DNA of 64,000 nucleotides from Tretioscincus oriximinensis (Eukaryota > Chordata > Lepidosauria > Squamata > Gymnophthalmidae), in assembly GCA_022410635.1 (NCBI GenBank), contig JAJVDF010000382.1, positions 287,571-351,570 of the forward strand, in the 5' to 3' direction. A model generated the notes under the pieces. That model worked only from the letters and a program-made list of their open reading frames with translations. It was not told the DNA's origin and searched no databases. Of this stretch, positions 63,891 to 64,000 are shown piece after piece. Positions within the stretch are counted from its first letter, which is position 1. Every line of letters starts with the position of its first letter. A program made the translations under genes and the position numbers.

Positions 63891-64000
63891 AGAATCATAG
63901 AATCATAGAGTTGGAAGGGACTTCCAGGGTCATCGGGTCCAACCCCCTGCTCGATGCAGGATTCATTAAACCATCCCAGACAGATGACTGTCCAGTCTCT
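63891..64000 (-). mobile_element. CR1 terminus, second type, cut by the window edge
   Basis: AGAATCATAGAATCATAGAG, GGGTCATCGGGTCCAACCCC and GACAGATGACTGTCCAGTCT are nearly identical to 45837-45950. The element continues beyond the window. Confidence 0.9.

Overview
The window is vertebrate nuclear DNA, most likely from a squamate reptile (a lizard). It is AT-rich and gene-poor. It carries the usual squamate transposon mixture: CR1 and L2 non-LTR retrotransposons, BovB/RTE fragments, tRNA-headed SINEs (one of the Sauria type with a BovB-like tail), a probable L1 3' end, hAT-like DNA transposons and several short palindromic or terminal-inverted-repeat families. No bacterial, phage or CRISPR features and no functional RNA gene were seen. 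Family names come from recognised protein and tail motifs, not from a search.

Layout. 1-3.8 kb: mostly featureless AT-rich DNA. 3.8-5.7 kb: a purine-rich tract with a G-quadruplex motif, an inverted-repeat element and a CR1 3' end. 5.7-16 kb: sparse repeats, a hAT-like element with an 8-bp target duplication (14.2 kb), and one candidate minus-strand last coding exon with a stop codon and poly(A) signal (13.8-14.0 kb). 16.9-18.8 kb: a long L2 copy with endonuclease and reverse transcriptase. 19.6-20.1 kb: two SINEs facing each other. 22.4-27.3 kb: the densest transposon nest, with a near-palindromic element, a three-level insertion nest (23 kb), and a CR1 copy (24.9-26.9 kb) containing a perfect 126-bp inverted repeat and two insertions. 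28-32.3 kb: L2, SINE and BovB fragments. 32.4-41 kb: mainly unique DNA, plus a palindromic element with a perfect 16-bp target duplication (38.8 kb). 42-43.5 kb: an L2 copy with an unbroken reverse transcriptase reading frame. 45.8-46.4 kb: a second CR1 type. 49-52 kb: two copies of one 0.43-kb family, a second hAT-like element containing a 140-base gap, and the probable L1 end. 52.7-54.7 kb: the best-preserved CR1, broken by one stop codon. 55-64 kb: unique DNA with a long polypurine tract, a second palindromic element with a 12-bp target duplication, and minor L2/CR1 pieces.

No set of genes acts together here. The coding capacity is retrotransposon enzymes, all truncated or mutated, and the non-autonomous families probably borrowed that machinery; SINE tails resembling the L2 and BovB ends support this. 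The most interesting structures are the exact 126-bp palindrome inside CR1, the asymmetric palindromic family flanked by perfect target duplications of different length, the three-layer insertion nest, and the uncharacterised candidate exon. Single n characters are scattered through the window, so this is a draft or masked assembly.
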